A DNA stretch of 64,000 bases, from NCBI GenBank assembly GCA_030737875.1, contig CM060924.1, forward strand, positions 151,398,197 to 151,462,196, written 5' to 3'. This document shows, in pieces, positions 12,416-21,882 of this stretch; position 1 is the first letter of the stretch; each line of letters starts with the position of its first letter. The position numbers were made by a program, and so were the translations under genes. The stretch comes from Allium sativum. Lineage: Eukaryota; Streptophyta; Magnoliopsida; Asparagales; Amaryllidaceae. The notes beneath the pieces were generated by a model. The model did no database searches. It was not told the origin of the DNA and worked only from the letters and a program-made list of their open reading frames with translations.

Positions 12416-12568
12416 GATTAGGTGAGTGTTTTAGGCCCTTAGATTAACCCTAGATTAGATTAGGACCCTTAGATTTCGGAAATCTCTAGAACACAGCCCA
12501 AGACTAACCCAAAAACCAGATCTGGTGCACCCAGATCAACAGGGCCGACACCCTTTGTCGAAACTCCT

Positions 12569-12634
12569 GTCGACAGGGCTATCGACACCCCTGTCGACAT
12601 GCCTGTCGACACCCCTGTCGACATGCCTGTCGAC
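12569..12634. repeat. 12-bp GTCGAC array in U3 of E1 5' LTR
   Basis: GTCGAC at 12569, 12593, 12605, 12617 and 12629, with a decayed ATCGAC at the 12581 position, all on a 12-bp grid. Confidence 0.85.
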
Positions 12635-12912
12635 ACGGGGCTAGGCGGGAACTTCCCCCCCTTTCCGCTTTTGGCTCCAAACTTGTTTTAGAACTGAATT
12701 TTAAATCTGTTTTTAACTTTGAATTTTCTGAAAACTTCTTTGGGCCATAACCGGGCCATACGGACTCCGATTCTCGAAAACTCGGACTCTATTTCGCGTA
12801 TTTTTCCGAGACGAACGCAATGACGCAGCCCGTTTCCCCCAATTCTCACACCTGAGATTATTTATTCTGTAATTAGTGAATTTTAGCATTAACTAAAATT
12901 CGGGGTGTTACA

Positions 12913-12917
12913 GTACA
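12913..12917. repeat. Right target-site duplication of E1 (GTACA)
   Basis: Direct copy of 2156-2160. The EPRV reading continues from here. Confidence 0.9.
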
Positions 12918-13689
12918 AGACATGATATCCTTGTACCAGCAACAACTAATTGAAGAAAACCAATTTCTGTTGTTCTTCAAACAACTAGAAGAAACTGAAC
13001 TAATAACTCTTTTAGAAAAAGAAGAGTTAATACTTAACAACAATAGAAGACCAAGATTACTCGCATGCTTTTCAGAAATTCAAAGATACAAAAGGCATAT
13101 TAGAAAGGGTATAGTTCATGAAATCTATCTCAATACAAGCCACCCTGAAGAATATGCAGATTGTATTCCAGATATATGCAAAGAGAAGCTTGCTAAGTAC
13201 TCAAGCAGGTTTTTTACTATGTTCAAGTTCCGAGTATGGAGCATTTGGGAAGAAAGGCAGTATATTCGTCTATTCCCCTCCATTCAATTATGGGAAATCC
13301 ATAGGGTTGTAGATAGCCCGCAATACGATACAATTAAATTTTGCAGAAAGGATTTCAATGAAAGTGAAGAAAGAATCAAAGCTGCTGAAGAATTCTTCAC
13401 TTAAGCTATTAACAAAGCAGAAATTGGGGCACACTCAGTTACTGAAGGAAAGAAAGTTCTCGTGTTCGACTATTTGTCTGAATTCGAGCCGTCTACAGAC
13501 AGAATCATCAAAGTACAAAGGTTTCTAGACACTCTCAGTGTTGGACCAATAGGAACAATGGCTCAAGAACTATATTTTGAAGAACAAGTCGAGAAAGAAA
13601 GAAGCAGACAATATTCTGTAATGAGAGATACTTTAGGCACGTACCCGTTTGATGACGAATCAATGGCCAACCTTGACCTACAAGACTAA
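12918..13689 (+). pseudogene. Transactivator-position ORF, segment B, part right of E1
   Basis: C-terminal half of the ORF begun at 2002, ending in the same residues (NLDLQD) as segment A. It is open apart from an in-frame TAA at about 13402-13404 (GAA in segments A and C). The aromatic stretch FRVWSIWEERQYIRLFPS is conserved in all copies. N-terminal truncation, the E1 insertion and the nonsense codon each make it non-functional. Confidence 0.7.
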
Positions 13690-13936
13690 TCAGAAGCATG
13701 GTGGACCTAAAACCACTTTCTCAATCAATTACCCAACTCTACCGACACATTATTACCTTTTCAGACACGTTATCCTACCTTTACATTATCCTACTGTTTT
13801 AGACAGGGACACATATCCAAAAGTTCTAGACACGTAGCAAATAATTGAGGACACCTCCTCTTTTAAAAATCAACTGATGGATCCTACAAAAGGAGACGTG
13901 TTAAACCTACTACTAGGGGGAAGCAGAGAACTCAAG
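13690..13936 (+). promoter_or_regulatory. Pararetroviral intergenic region upstream of the promoter
   Basis: Noncoding upstream promoter region. It contains three ACGT-core elements (CACGT at 13766-13770 and 13831-13835, ACGTG at 13896-13900) and repeated TTATCCTAC/GACACRT words, candidate bZIP-type sites feeding the TATA box at 13937. Confidence 0.45.
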
Positions 13937-13945
13937 TATAAAAGG
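13937..13945 (+). promoter_or_regulatory. TATA box of pararetroviral pregenomic promoter, segment B
   Basis: TATAAAAGG about 195 bp upstream of the primer site and 250 bp downstream of the last ORF. It is identical in segments A and C. It would drive a plus-strand transcript through leader, coat protein and polymerase. Confidence 0.65.
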
Positions 13946-14131
13946 AGCATAAGAAATCGGAAGAGGGGGGTTCGAAAAAAAAAATATTCTCAGTTTCTCT
14001 GTAATAATTATCTTTTAATTCCGAGTGCTTTGTAATAATAGTAAGTTGTATCTGTTTGTAATAATATTAAGTGGAAGTTTGATCTCTGTTCTATCTGCTT
14101 CAATCTGGTGTTCTAAGTTCTTGCTCCAATC

Positions 14132-14147
14132 TGGTATCAGAGCCTGG
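14132..14147 (+). other. Pararetroviral primer binding site, segment B
   Basis: TGGTATCAGAGCCTGG, complementary to initiator tRNA-Met, as in all Caulimoviridae. It primes minus-strand DNA synthesis and is by convention base 1 of the viral genome. A second copy, on the minus strand, is at 32147-32162. Confidence 0.85.
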
Positions 14148-14171
14148 ATGCTAGTAGTTATGATTCATTGA
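14148..14171 (+). other. Leader mini-ORF (7 codons)
   Basis: ATG immediately after the primer site with stop TGA after 7 codons. Caulimovirid leaders carry several such mini-ORFs. No product function is implied. Confidence 0.35.
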
Positions 14172-14298
14172 TTTTATTTTTCTAATTTTCGTATCAGTTA
14201 TTATTTAGTAAAAAAAAAACGAGAGAGAGAAAAAGAAAAAAGTTATTATTTGCTACAGTACGAACTTTGCTACAGTGTTTTCTGAACATTTTCCAGAT

Positions 14299-14310
14299 AT
14301 GTCAGCTTAA
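14299..14310 (+). promoter_or_regulatory. Leader mini-ORF next to the shunt stem (3 codons)
   Basis: ATG-TCA-GCT-TAA ends about 8 nt before the base of the long leader stem at about 14319. In CaMV and relatives, a mini-ORF stopping 5-10 nt before the stem triggers ribosome shunting. The same geometry is seen here. Confidence 0.5.
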
Positions 14311-14318
14311 ACATATTC

Positions 14319-14670
14319 TTTTGGACATAATCAGGTTATAAGTATAAGTTTTTCTATATAAATATTTCTTTGAAAATTATAAATCATAATCTGAACCTTC
14401 TAGTAAAATTATTACGCAAGGTGTAGGAAACGAACCATTGCTGTGCTCTAATTAGGTGAAGCGACGATATAAGCTTGTGGTTATCTTAGTTCGAGGCTTA
14501 ACCCAACCATAAATCCACGGTTGGTTATAAAACTGAATTGGGGTATCGTGTCTAGCCGCTTAAATTAGGGTCAAAACTAATTTTGCTAAAAGTAAGGATT
14601 AAGCATTTATTGTTACAAAGATTTTATATAGAAAATTCTGAAAACTTATAACTCAATTATGTTCGAAAGG
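14319..14670 (+). promoter_or_regulatory. Long leader stem-loop (candidate ribosome-shunt structure)
   Basis: The left arm at about 14319-14363 pairs with the right arm at about 14622-14670. Shared blocks are GGACATAAT, GTTATAAG and TCTATATAAA against their complements, with several differences that are G-U wobbles. The stem base lies about 10 nt upstream of the first long-ORF ATG (14680), the usual shunt landing position. The intervening 250 nt would be skipped by ribosomes. In segment C the right arm is missing because that copy stops at 31722. Confidence 0.55.
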
Positions 14671-14679
14671 CTTTTCTAA

Positions 14680-15238
14680 ATGGATAAAAATATGCTTATT
14701 GTTCCCGACAAACATAAATGTCATTTCAATGTGGACTCTGAATTATATGACCATATAATTCATATACCTACCCATGAGAATCCCGAAAATGGTATTAAAA
14801 TTAAATAGTGGATTTACTTCAAGAAATAAAAACAGACATGAAAGAGTTAAAACACAAGTTGTATAAACAAACTCTTAATGGAGGGTTTGGACAGAATATG
14901 TCAAAAATTCATTGGTTAATCAGAATTAGGATGGTAAAATAAACATTAGAAGAAAAGAATAAAATTGATGTTAATGAAATAAATCAAACTTACTATGAGG
15001 ATTTTCTAAAGCTTCAAGAAAAGGAATTAAACGGAGAAATAGAAAGTGCTGAACTTTATTCATATTATGAACAACATTCAGCTGCAATAAATTATTTTAA
15101 GAAAAAGAAGAAACTTCTTCTGGTGAAGATTCTGAACAAGAATCTTAAGACTCCATAGAGTCATATGATTTAACTGACACTTCAGATAAAATTATTTTCA
15201 AAATAAACACAAACGGTGCAGAATCCAGTAGATCAACA
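14680..15238 (+). pseudogene. N-terminal region of the coat/movement polyprotein or a small first ORF
   Basis: The first ATG after the leader stem opens a 42-codon frame (MDKNMLIVPDKHKC...) ending at TAG 14806-14808. Downstream, pieces in other frames read as charged, coiled-coil-like protein (EEKNKIDVNEINQTYYEDF, LKLQEKELNGEIESAEL), then an acidic stretch (SSGEDSEQES) ending at TAA 15145 in the coat protein frame. At least two frame changes and several stops separate them. It may be a separate small ORF1 or the N-terminus of the next polyprotein; I cannot decide between these. Confidence 0.45.
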
Positions 15239-16753
15239 ATGATGCTTCCCGCACCTGAAGGAGCGTCTAGGGTTGATGTACCAAACCCAGATATAGTAAT
15301 GGGAGAACAGGATGAAAATACATATGAAAACACTGCTGAGGATCCCTATCCACAAATGCTAAGACATGGTACTAGATCTGATTGGATTAAGTATCATTCT
15401 TCTCGGAAACGCTTAAAGAACTTTTACAATGATCAACCAAAAGATACTCTTACTTTCAATATCGATAAAATTCCGCATAAAAAGATTCGAAAGTATATAC
15501 TAACTTGGCTTCAACATATTCCCGGAACTATATATTTATTACCTCCCCAATTAAATATTCCAGAATTTATAAACTATGCAACAAGTTATTGGGAAGGAGA
15601 TGCTTTATCTTGGTTAATAAATTTTGAACAAACAAATTCAACTCAATTACAGGCTATTAAAAATAATCCAAATAAACAAGATGCTCTAGGAGATTTATGT
15701 AAGCTATTACTTGCAGATTTTACTGGAGAAACTTTTCTTGATGACATTGACTATGAAAAACAATTACTAAAGATAACTTTATGTGATATTTGTATGTTAG
15801 AAGAATTTACAGCCAAGTATATTGGATTACTTTTTCATTTAAAGAATTTTAATCAAAAGATCTTTTGGATTAAAGGCTTTTTTACAAAAGTACCATATCC
15901 ATGGAATAATATGATCCAAGAAAGATAGAACTTTCTAAGACAAAGTAATACTGACGAAAATCATGCCACAGGCCTCTTAAAGAAGGCATGCATGGAAACA
16001 ATGGAAAGAGTTTGCGAACAGACTAATGTTCAAAAAGAAATGAAAAATAAAATCAAACATTCTAAACTAGGATTTAATTGCTGTTCAAAATACTCAGATG
16101 ACATTAATGCACAGTTTGGATGTCAACCTAAATATGAAAAGTGGTTCAATAACTTTAATAGAAAAAGGAAACCTAAATACAAAATTACTCGAAAAAAATG
16201 GAAACCCGAATATAAGAAAAAATTTCATAGAAATAATAAATTTTCAAAGAAAAAATTTATTAAAAAGAAAAACTTTAAAAAGGGTTGCAAATGTTTTAAA
16301 TGCAATCAAGAAGGACATTATGCTAATGAATGCCCTGCAAATGTTAAAAATATTATAATATCAAATATTGAAGAATACGGTATTCATGTTGGCACTATTG
16401 AAGGTATATCAAGTGATGCTAATTCTTCTATATATGAAATTGAATCATTTTATTCAGATACTACTGAAGAAATTGATGACATCATTGATGATTTTGACAA
16501 CTTCAAAGTCAACACGATAACTATAAATCAAACACATAATCAAATAAAAACAATACCATTAACACCATACGCAATCCTCCCTAAAAAGGAGAGAATAAAC
16601 TCTCCTGGATATACTTTATATGCGGCAAAAAACACTGCTTTTAGAAGATATTATACTACAGAAGTCTTTTTGGACTTATTAATAAAAATTCCTTTGGGAT
16701 ATTATGGAAAAATATATAATATTCCTAAACATACAAAAGAAAATATTTTATAA
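15239..16753 (+). pseudogene. Coat protein region with CCHC knuckle, segment B
   Basis: Caulimovirid capsid protein. The acidic N-terminus is followed by the capsid core (FINYATSYWEGDALSWLINF at about 15566-15625), then a very basic Lys/Arg/Asn tract and one zinc knuckle CX2CX4HX4C (CFKCNQEGHYANEC, 16292-16333) that binds viral RNA. The frame is interrupted by TAG at 15926-15928 and continues unchanged to 16753, where a single-base deletion compared with segment C shifts the frame. In the unbroken form coat and movement protein appear to be one polyprotein, the cavemovirus/solendovirus arrangement. The ATG at 15239 may not be the original start, since upstream codons are open back to 15148. 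Confidence 0.8.
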
Positions 16754-18044
16754 CACATAGTTTAATTGAACCTCTTTCAAAAAGTAATGCTACTATATTA
16801 TTCAAAAGCACTAGTTTGGAAAATAAAGATTATATTATAGATCAAGGAGACCCAATTGGACTTTTAGTCATTCATAAATATGAAGATCTTCCGATTATAA
16901 AAGAAGAAATATATGACTGTGATACACTCACCCCATTGGGTGGCTCTACATCTCATTCTTCACGAAATAATGAAACTGAAACATATCGTGAATATAGAAT
17001 ATACATGAATACAATTTCGTCTGAAGAAACATCGGACTCACAAATTCAAGATTGTGAAGGAGAACAATTTATTATTACAGATGAAGATCTGGAAAAATTA
17101 AAAGAAGCAATTCCAAAATCAGATAAAAGAGAAATTTATAAACCTATAACGCTTAAATCCAGATTCCTCAATCAACATACTTATGTATTTGAACGAATAC
17201 AAGGAAATGTTGAGCTAAAAGGAGATGAAGATTTTACTTCTATAAGTCTTCTTAACAAAAACAAAATAGAAAAATTAAAAACTAAATATCCTAAGATGAA
17301 ATATTTGCATATAGGATTAATACAATTAAAAATTACAGCTCTATTTAGATCTGGAATAGATACTCCTATTATGATAGTATGCATGGATGAAAGAAGAATT
17401 AACAGTCCTCTAAATAGTATTATAGGAGGAGCTAAATCTAATTTAGCAAATAGATTATTTGGAGTAAATATACATCCTGATTTTTGTATAAGCCTTGAAG
17501 ATAAAAACATCGAGAAAGCATGTACTTTATCAATAAATTTGCAGAATATTGAACTATTAGCAGGATCTAAGGTTTTAGGAATTCAATGGGAACATTGTAT
17601 GGCTTTAAATGATACAGCTACATTTAAATCTATTACTCCGAAACAATTTGTAAAATTATTCGAGGTTGGAATGGGAAAAACAATTCAACCTAGACTAGTA
17701 GATATGAGACACTTAAAATTTGATAATGAAATTCAAGTTTTCATAAAATCTCTTAAACCAAAAGTACAAATGCCTACAGAGTATTTTGTTGCTTCAGGAA
17801 ATACTATTTCCACTATAGTAAGAAAGAATAAGATTCGATATCAGATAGACCAAGAAGGTCGCTATCTCTATCTGAAGTTGAACTAACATCTGACATTCTA
17901 AGAGGAATAAATAATCGTATGAGTTTTAGAAAATCTGACCCAATGGAAGGAAAAACCATAAGGATACTTGATAAGCAAAAAGAACAAGAACCTAACCGAA
18001 TGGTAATAAAGGTTCCCTCTGAAAATATAAAGCATTATGATTAG
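16754..18044 (+). pseudogene. Movement protein region (30K superfamily), segment B
   Basis: C-terminal part of the coat/movement polyprotein. The core of about 200 residues carries caulimovirid movement-protein marks: KYLHIGLIQLKITALFRSGI followed by a conserved Asp in the CMDERR strand, then SIIGGAKSNLANRLFGV. Such proteins form tubules through plasmodesmata. A 4-bp deletion near 17828 compared with segment C shifts the frame and ends this reading at 17886. In the undamaged frame the stop is TAG 18042-18044, overlapping the polymerase ATG by 8 nt, which suggests coupled termination and reinitiation. Confidence 0.75.
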
Positions 18045-18868
18045 ACATCTTGATCTTAAAAAGAAAGCTCAATTACATATATACCTTCCATTAACAAAAT
18101 GTATTCCTGATTACCTGGAATTCACAATACACGCTTTACTAGATTCTGGTGCAGAAGCTAGTCTATTACAAGAAATATTTATTCCCCAACAATTTTGGGT
18201 ACCTTTAGACAAAAAAGGTATGCTAAACGATTTTATGGGAAGACAAGTCCCTGTAAATCACAAAGTAAAAAAACTTAAGGTACAAATGCCTGATATACAT
18301 GGAAACAACAAAATTTATAATTTTGATTTCGCTTTACTTCCAAAAGAATTTGGCGTTGATTGCATTCTTGGAATGGACAATCTTCGTCGTTTTCCGCCTT
18401 TTGATAAACACTACTTTGAATTTGATGGAGCCCTGATTCCAAGAGTACCTTTACCTGCATCAATTGCAGCCCATTATTTACCAGCAGCACAGCGTGGTGA
18501 TAATCCCATAACTTTGATAGAAAATATAAAAATTCCAATGTTAGTACAACCAAAAGTTTGCACTTACAACATAAAGACATCTAATGAATTTGAGATATTA
18601 ATTCATAATATGCTTGAACCTTTGTATTCCGAAAATCCATTAAAATGGTTTGATAAAGCACCAAGGTATTGCAAAATTGAATTAATGGTACAATATAAAG
18701 ATGTCAAAGTTCGGGTAAACAGCATTATGGTCTCACCTACGGATAAAGAAGAATTTGCAAAACAAATAAAGGATCTTCTAGATTTAATGCTTATACAAAA
18801 GAACTTTAGTACTCATTCATCTCCAGCATTCTTAGTTCGGAATCATGCTGAGATAAAAAGAGGAAAAG
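18037..18868 (+). pseudogene. Polymerase, 5' part: protease and start of RT, segment B
   Basis: Begins MIRHLDLKKKAQLHI. The retropepsin-type aspartic protease motif LLDSGAEASLL (Asp codon at 18142) and its C-terminal strand CILGMDNLRRF are present. The start of RT follows (ending EIKRGK). The frame is open until E2 interrupts it at 18869; the coding sequence resumes at 30055 with ARMVINYRKLN. The protease would process the viral polyproteins. Confidence 0.85.
18864..18868. repeat. Left target-site duplication of E2 (AAAAG)
   Basis: AAAAG precedes the E2 terminus and is repeated at 30050-30054. Confidence 0.85.
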
Positions 18869-18907
18869 TGTAACACCCCGAATTTTCTATTAACACTAAA
18901 GTTGCTA

Positions 18908-19200
18908 AAATAATAATAAGTGTGTAGAAGAGGGGATGTATCTAATATGAATATAAAAATATTAATAAGTATGTAAGAGAGGGGATGTATCTAATATGAA
19001 TATAAAAATATTAATAAGTATGTAAGAGAGGGGATGTATCTATTATGAATATAAAAATATTAATAAGTATGTAAGAGAGGGGATGTATCTAATATGAATA
19101 TAAAAATATTAATAAGTGTGTAAGAGAGGGGATGTATCTAATATGTATATAAAAACAATAATAAGTAAAGGGGGATGTATCTAATATGTACATTGTAGAA
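18908..19200 (+). repeat. 49-bp tandem repeats in U3 of E2 5' LTR
   Basis: GGGGATGTAT recurs at 18932, 18981, 19030, 19079 and 19128 (period exactly 49 bp), plus a shortened sixth unit at 19171. The unit reads roughly TAATAAGTATGTAAGAGA-GGGGATGTATCTAATATG-AATATAAAAATAT. Confidence 0.9.
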
Positions 19201-19253
19201 AATATATATATTTATGACATGAATAGAAGTTTATTAATATGCTGATTGTTTGC

Positions 19254-19282
19254 TGAGTCACTTCTGACTCATTGCTGAGTCA
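19254..19282. promoter_or_regulatory. Triple GCN4/AP-1-like bZIP sites, E2 5' LTR
   Basis: TGAGTCA (19254), TGACTCA (19265) and TGAGTCA (19276) start exactly 11 bp apart, about one helical turn, 80-108 bp upstream of the TATA box. TGAGTCA/TGACTCA is the GCN4 motif bound by plant bZIP factors. The arrangement is kept in all four E2/E3 LTRs. Confidence 0.6.
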
Positions 19283-19361
19283 ACAAGATAAACCCCATCT
19301 TGTCTGAACGGCTGCGGTTATTTCTAGGTTAAATCTAATGGCCTAAATGCATTCTAAAATC

Positions 19362-19369
19362 TATAAATA
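19362..19369 (+). promoter_or_regulatory. TATA box of E2 5' LTR promoter
   Basis: TATAAATA about 490 bp into the LTR, downstream of the bZIP-type sites. It is the likely core promoter of the element's RNA. Confidence 0.65.
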
Positions 19370-19886
19370 AGTGGGTAGACCCTAAACCTAAATCACTTGT
19401 AAAATTAGAGAAGCTACCGTCATGCTGCTGCCATGGAGTTCAGCGTAGCCGTCACAAACTAAGAAGAGGAAGCCTAATCATCTACAACTAAATCTACACA
19501 AATCAAATCAAAAGATCTCTCTTTCTCTAATTCTTTTCTTTTGTTGGTGAGTATGATGATTCTCACAAGACTATTACAAACTAATTTGACTCAGTTATGA
19601 ATGGATCACAAGAAAGTGATGTGATTTGTAATTGTAAATTCTATGTATTGTGGATCTCTTATTATGTTATTATGTTGTCGTATGATGTAAATTATATATG
19701 CTATGTCATGCTATGTTGTAAATTCTCTTATGCTATGTCGTGCTATGTTGAGAATCATGTCAAGCTATGTTATACTATCATACTATGCCATGTTATAAAT
19801 CATGCTATATTATGTTGAAAAATCATGTTGTTGGATCATGCTTAAAGTTATGTTTTTTTTTCTTAATTTAAATGGATCTTGTTTAA

Positions 19887-19984
19887 GGGAATTTGCCTAT
19901 TAGGTTAGGTGTACCCATAAACTTGAAACTATAATTAAATAAAACTTGATTATGGGAATTTGCCTATTGAGTTAGGTGTACCCA
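19887..19984 (+). repeat. Duplicated GGGAATTT...ACCC motif, E2 5' LTR
   Basis: Two direct copies (19887-19917 and 19954-19984) of a 31-bp word with internal CCTA/TAGG complementarity and flanking TGGG/CCCA pairing. The same word is present twice in E1 LTRs (about 3536-3600), although the surrounding LTR sequence differs. Confidence 0.6.
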
Positions 19985-20338
19985 TATAAAACCATGTTGT
20001 TAAAAAATTAGATGATGTTGATTCACACATGTTCATATGTAAGTTTGTGAAAAATTGATTGAGATTATATTAGGTGAATTTTGAACAAGTTGACACCTTT
20101 AGGTCCATGACATGTATAATCTATGCAAGTTGGACATATGCGAGTTTCACCACTTATTATGATTCATTTGGTCACATATACATGTTGTTATTATGATAAT
20201 CTCTTTTATGCTATGAGTTAGGCTATTCGAGTCTAACATATATTTTGCGAATAAACGTTCAAACGTGGGGTAGGGGTAATATTAGGAATTAATAAATTGG
20301 GTGCAATTTTGTAAGATTTTGCATACCATGAATGGATA

Positions 20339-20361
20339 TCCATAATTGAGTCAATTATGGA
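20339..20361 (+). repeat. Short perfect hairpin, E2 5' LTR
   Basis: TCCATAATTG, a 3-nt loop AGT, then CAATTATGGA. The 3' LTR has the fuller 13-bp version at 28495-28523. Confidence 0.6.
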
Positions 20362-20450
20362 CATTGTTAAAAATTGGAAGTAATTAATAATTCAAGTAGG
20401 GAATTATTAAAATTGGGGGAAAGTGGATTATTATTAATAATCAATGCTTA

Positions 20451-20665
20451 GGACACGAGGTTGGACTCGTTTGTGATGTAAACCTGCCCGGACCCGCCCG
20501 GCAAATCCAGTAGTCACAAATGTCGGCCCAATGTGAGAGGTCCTAGGCCCAAACTAAAGCATAACAGTTGTAAAGACACGAGGTTAGACTCTTTTATGGT
20601 GTAAGACTGCCCGGACCCGCCCGGCAAATCCAGCTGCCATAAATGCCAGTCTAATGTGAGAGGTC
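20451..20665 (+). repeat. Paired covarying hairpin modules, E2 5' LTR
   Basis: Direct duplicate of a module of about 92 nt (20451-20543 and 20575-20665). Each copy can fold into three coaxial stems: outer TTAGACT/AGTCTAA (copy 2; copy 1 has TTGGACT against GGCCCAA with one A-C mismatch); middle TTTGTGA/TCACAAA in copy 1 and TTTATGG/CCATAAA in copy 2; inner TGCCCGG/CCGGCA with one bulged C. The middle stems differ at several positions and stay fully complementary. The start (GACACGAGGTT) and end (AATGTGAGAGGTC) of the module are invariant. Confidence 0.75.
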
Positions 20666-21882
20666 TTTATGAGGTTATGGCCTTAATGAACTAAGAAATA
20701 CTTAACCAGATAATCATGTAAGGTGGGACATGGGGGTTAAGTAGGTGCCTTGGGTGGCATGAGGAATCTGGTGGTTGCCTTTAGAGGCATTTGAAATACG
20801 ATTAGACTTAACCAAACACACATGTAAATGAACATGACTAAGTGGGTTAAGTGGGATGGACTAATGGGGACAAGCTTAGGTGGAATGCTTGTGGTAAATA
20901 GTGGGGTCCATTTCAACCAGTATCCCAAAACGTATCTTTGTGGGCTCGACCCAAGTCGAGGACGGGACACGCATACTGGGTTTGACTATAAGAGGCCAAA
21001 ACAGGGAGCGGTGGCAACGCAAGTCCAACGGGTTTCATATGCGTGTGTGGACCCGGGCTGGTAGGTAAGACGTTGTTGCATCGTGTAGGTATAAGCCGTG
21101 CATGTCCGTTGTATCAGGTTGCCACTTTAGGGGAGTGATACACCCCACTGTGGGGCCAGCACGGGTATCTACGAGTTAGGGAGCCGATCGAATAATGGGA
21201 AGTAGGGTACACCTAGTGGAGATAGGGGCAGGCGGCACCTATGTAGTCAGCTAGGGGTACGTAAAGCCATTGGGAACGTTTCTAAGTGAAGCTAAGTGGG
21301 ATGAATCTTTAGGGTGACTGGTGTGGTGCAGTATAGTGTTTATCCTTTAGTATTTAGGAGCGCCTATAACGTTGCCTTTAGCGATTGTCTATGTCCTTAA
21401 TCTACTCTTCATAGACATTTTCTTGTTTTCCAGCTTATGCCTTAGTCCAGTTATTTTGGTAATAGTATTGTAGAATTATCATATTCACCAGACTTTATGT
21501 CTGACCCCCTCTTTTCCATCCTTTTTCTCCCTTTAGGTCCGCAGGTTGGGCCAAGTTCTAGTGGAGTCTAGTTGGATCGCTTATCTTCTGGAAAGCTTGG
21601 ACTGCTGAAGTAAAGTCCAGCTTGTTATCTTTCTTTTTAATGGCTATTCATGTAATGGGATTATGTACTTGTTTTATCAAGATAGATATTGTACTTGACA
21701 TTGAATATGGTGTTATGATGTAATCAAACATGTTTTGACTTCTGCTACAATGAAATAAAGTTTTTGAATTTCCAAGTACTATTTTATATCTGTCTTGTTG
21801 TAATTTTACTGTTCTATATTCACTTAAAACCTCCATGGAAGTTAATGCATTCCCTTTGTGAGTGACATTGGGGTGTTACACG

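Larger units (their letters stand above)
2161..12912 (-). mobile_element. E1: Tekay-type Ty3/gypsy chromovirus retrotransposon
   Basis: A 10.75-kb LTR retrotransposon transcribed on the minus strand. It has LTRs at 10030-12912 (5') and 2161-4890 (3'), 11-bp inverted termini TGTAACACCCC/GGGGTGTTACA, a 5-bp target duplication, an initiator-Met primer site and a purine tract. A single gag-pol frame is broken by three nonsense codons. The pol order protease-RT-RNase H-integrase with a C-terminal chromodomain identifies a chromovirus; the long LTRs and the GGGACGAAATCC motif before the purine tract fit the Tekay clade. It lies inside the EPRV transactivator-position ORF. The LTRs diverge from that of E2/E3, so E1 is a separate subfamily. 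Confidence 0.92.
10030..12912 (-). repeat. E1 5' LTR
   Basis: 2883 bp with TGTAACACCCC/GGGGTGTTACA termini. It contains, in element orientation, U3 with the GTCGAC array, a TATA box at 12408-12415, the duplicated hairpin modules, and a long U5. It is the complete partner of the deleted 3' LTR. Confidence 0.92.
18869..21880 (+). repeat. E2 5' LTR
   Basis: 3012 bp with TGTAACACCCC start and GGGGTGTTACA end. In order: 49-bp tandem repeats, three bZIP-type sites, TATA box at 19362, a CTATGT-rich stretch (19690-19815), a duplicated GGGAATTT...ACCC motif, a short palindrome, and the paired hairpin modules. A 73-codon frame starting at 19597 recurs in E2 and E3 LTRs, but its low-complexity content gives no reason to call it a gene. 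Confidence 0.92.

Noticed and set aside
14132..14147. tRNA gene fragments at the TGGTATCAGAGC sites
   Set aside because: Only the complement of the tRNA 3' end is present, at retroelement primer positions; no cloverleaf can be formed.
19597..19818. 73-codon frame recurring in all four E2/E3 LTRs
   Set aside because: Low-complexity CTATGT-type sequence; it recurs only because the LTR recurs, and no codon-level conservation can be shown.
20451..20665. Hammerhead-type ribozyme in the LTR hairpins
   Set aside because: The conserved CUGANGA and GAAA core elements are absent; the structure is a simple stacked hairpin.
21648..21836. 62-codon minus-strand frame repeated in E2/E3 LTR ends
   Set aside because: Lies antisense within U5 and is copied with the LTR; no sign of a protein family.
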